Part shown: one piece after another, positions 5,676-5,697 of the stretch
Layout of the letters: every line of letters starts with the position of its first letter
Numbering within the stretch: position 1 is the stretch's first letter
Source: Anaerolineae bacterium
GTDB lineage: Bacteria; Chloroflexota; Anaerolineae; 4572-78; J111
Direction: 5' to 3'
DNA length: 5,697 bases
Assembly (NCBI GenBank): GCA_020433835.1
Contig: JAGRBY010000484.1
Coordinates: 1 to 5,697, forward strand
Notes under the pieces: model-generated
Seen by the model: the letters and a program-made list of their open reading frames with translations, nothing else
Databases searched by the model: none
Told to the model about the DNA's origin: nothing
Made by a program: the position numbers and the translations under genes

Positions 5676-5697
5676 GCTTTAGGTTGGCCTATTGTTC

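Larger units (their letters stand above)
5493..5697. other. Non-coding region upstream of the kinase gene
   Basis: AT-rich sequence with no credible coding frame on either strand. It contains the kinase promoter, a 10-nt AAAAATTTTT palindrome (5603-5612) and a plus-strand intrinsic terminator (5648-5675). No convincing plus-strand promoter was found between 5540 and 5648. The window ends before the next gene to the right. Confidence 0.6.

Overview
The window carries three genes, all on the minus strand and so read from right to left. In transcription order they are a large membrane-spanning Ser/Thr protein kinase (2637-5492), an AraC/Ada-type fusion of a DNA-binding domain to an O6-alkylguanine-DNA alkyltransferase (1672-2535), and the ribosome-assembly GTPase Der/EngA (196-1620). 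There is no sign of a transposase, integrase, phage gene, CRISPR array, tRNA or rRNA. The source is a bacterium of moderate GC content. A PknB-type kinase joined to an FHA domain, one membrane helix, a Pro/Thr-rich acidic stalk and an Asp-box repeat domain, together with an unusually long insertion in the first G domain of Der, suggests Chloroflexota (Anaerolineae-like). That assignment is inference only.

Right end (5493-5697): AT-rich non-coding DNA. It holds a good minus-strand promoter (extended -10 TGCTATAAT) about 30 nt upstream of the kinase start. Further out is a clear intrinsic terminator that works on the plus strand, although no plus-strand gene precedes it here. Middle: the kinase runs from an N-terminal catalytic domain through an FHA domain and a membrane helix to a C-terminal domain with seven Asp-box-type repeats, probably a seven-bladed beta-propeller outside the membrane. 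A 101-nt gap follows. The alkyltransferase start is fixed by a GGAGG Shine-Dalgarno sequence at 2541-2545, so the longer TTG-started reading frame is rejected. A 51-nt gap containing a perfect 15-nt palindrome separates it from der.

Left end (1-195): non-coding DNA downstream of der. It has a long hairpin made of two inverted copies of the same palindromic core, and further left a short decamer-type repeat. The palindrome GTGACWGTCAC occurs three times in total and brackets der. This looks like a dispersed REP/REPIN-type element, or less likely an operator.

The three genes may form one transcription unit led by the kinase promoter, because no convincing internal promoter or terminator was seen. 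Their roles (signalling, alkylation repair, ribosome assembly) do not form an obvious pathway. I see no unmistakable new system. The items most worth a second look are the kinase architecture with its possible cis FHA switch, the palindromic elements around der, the Der insertion and the orphan plus-strand terminator.
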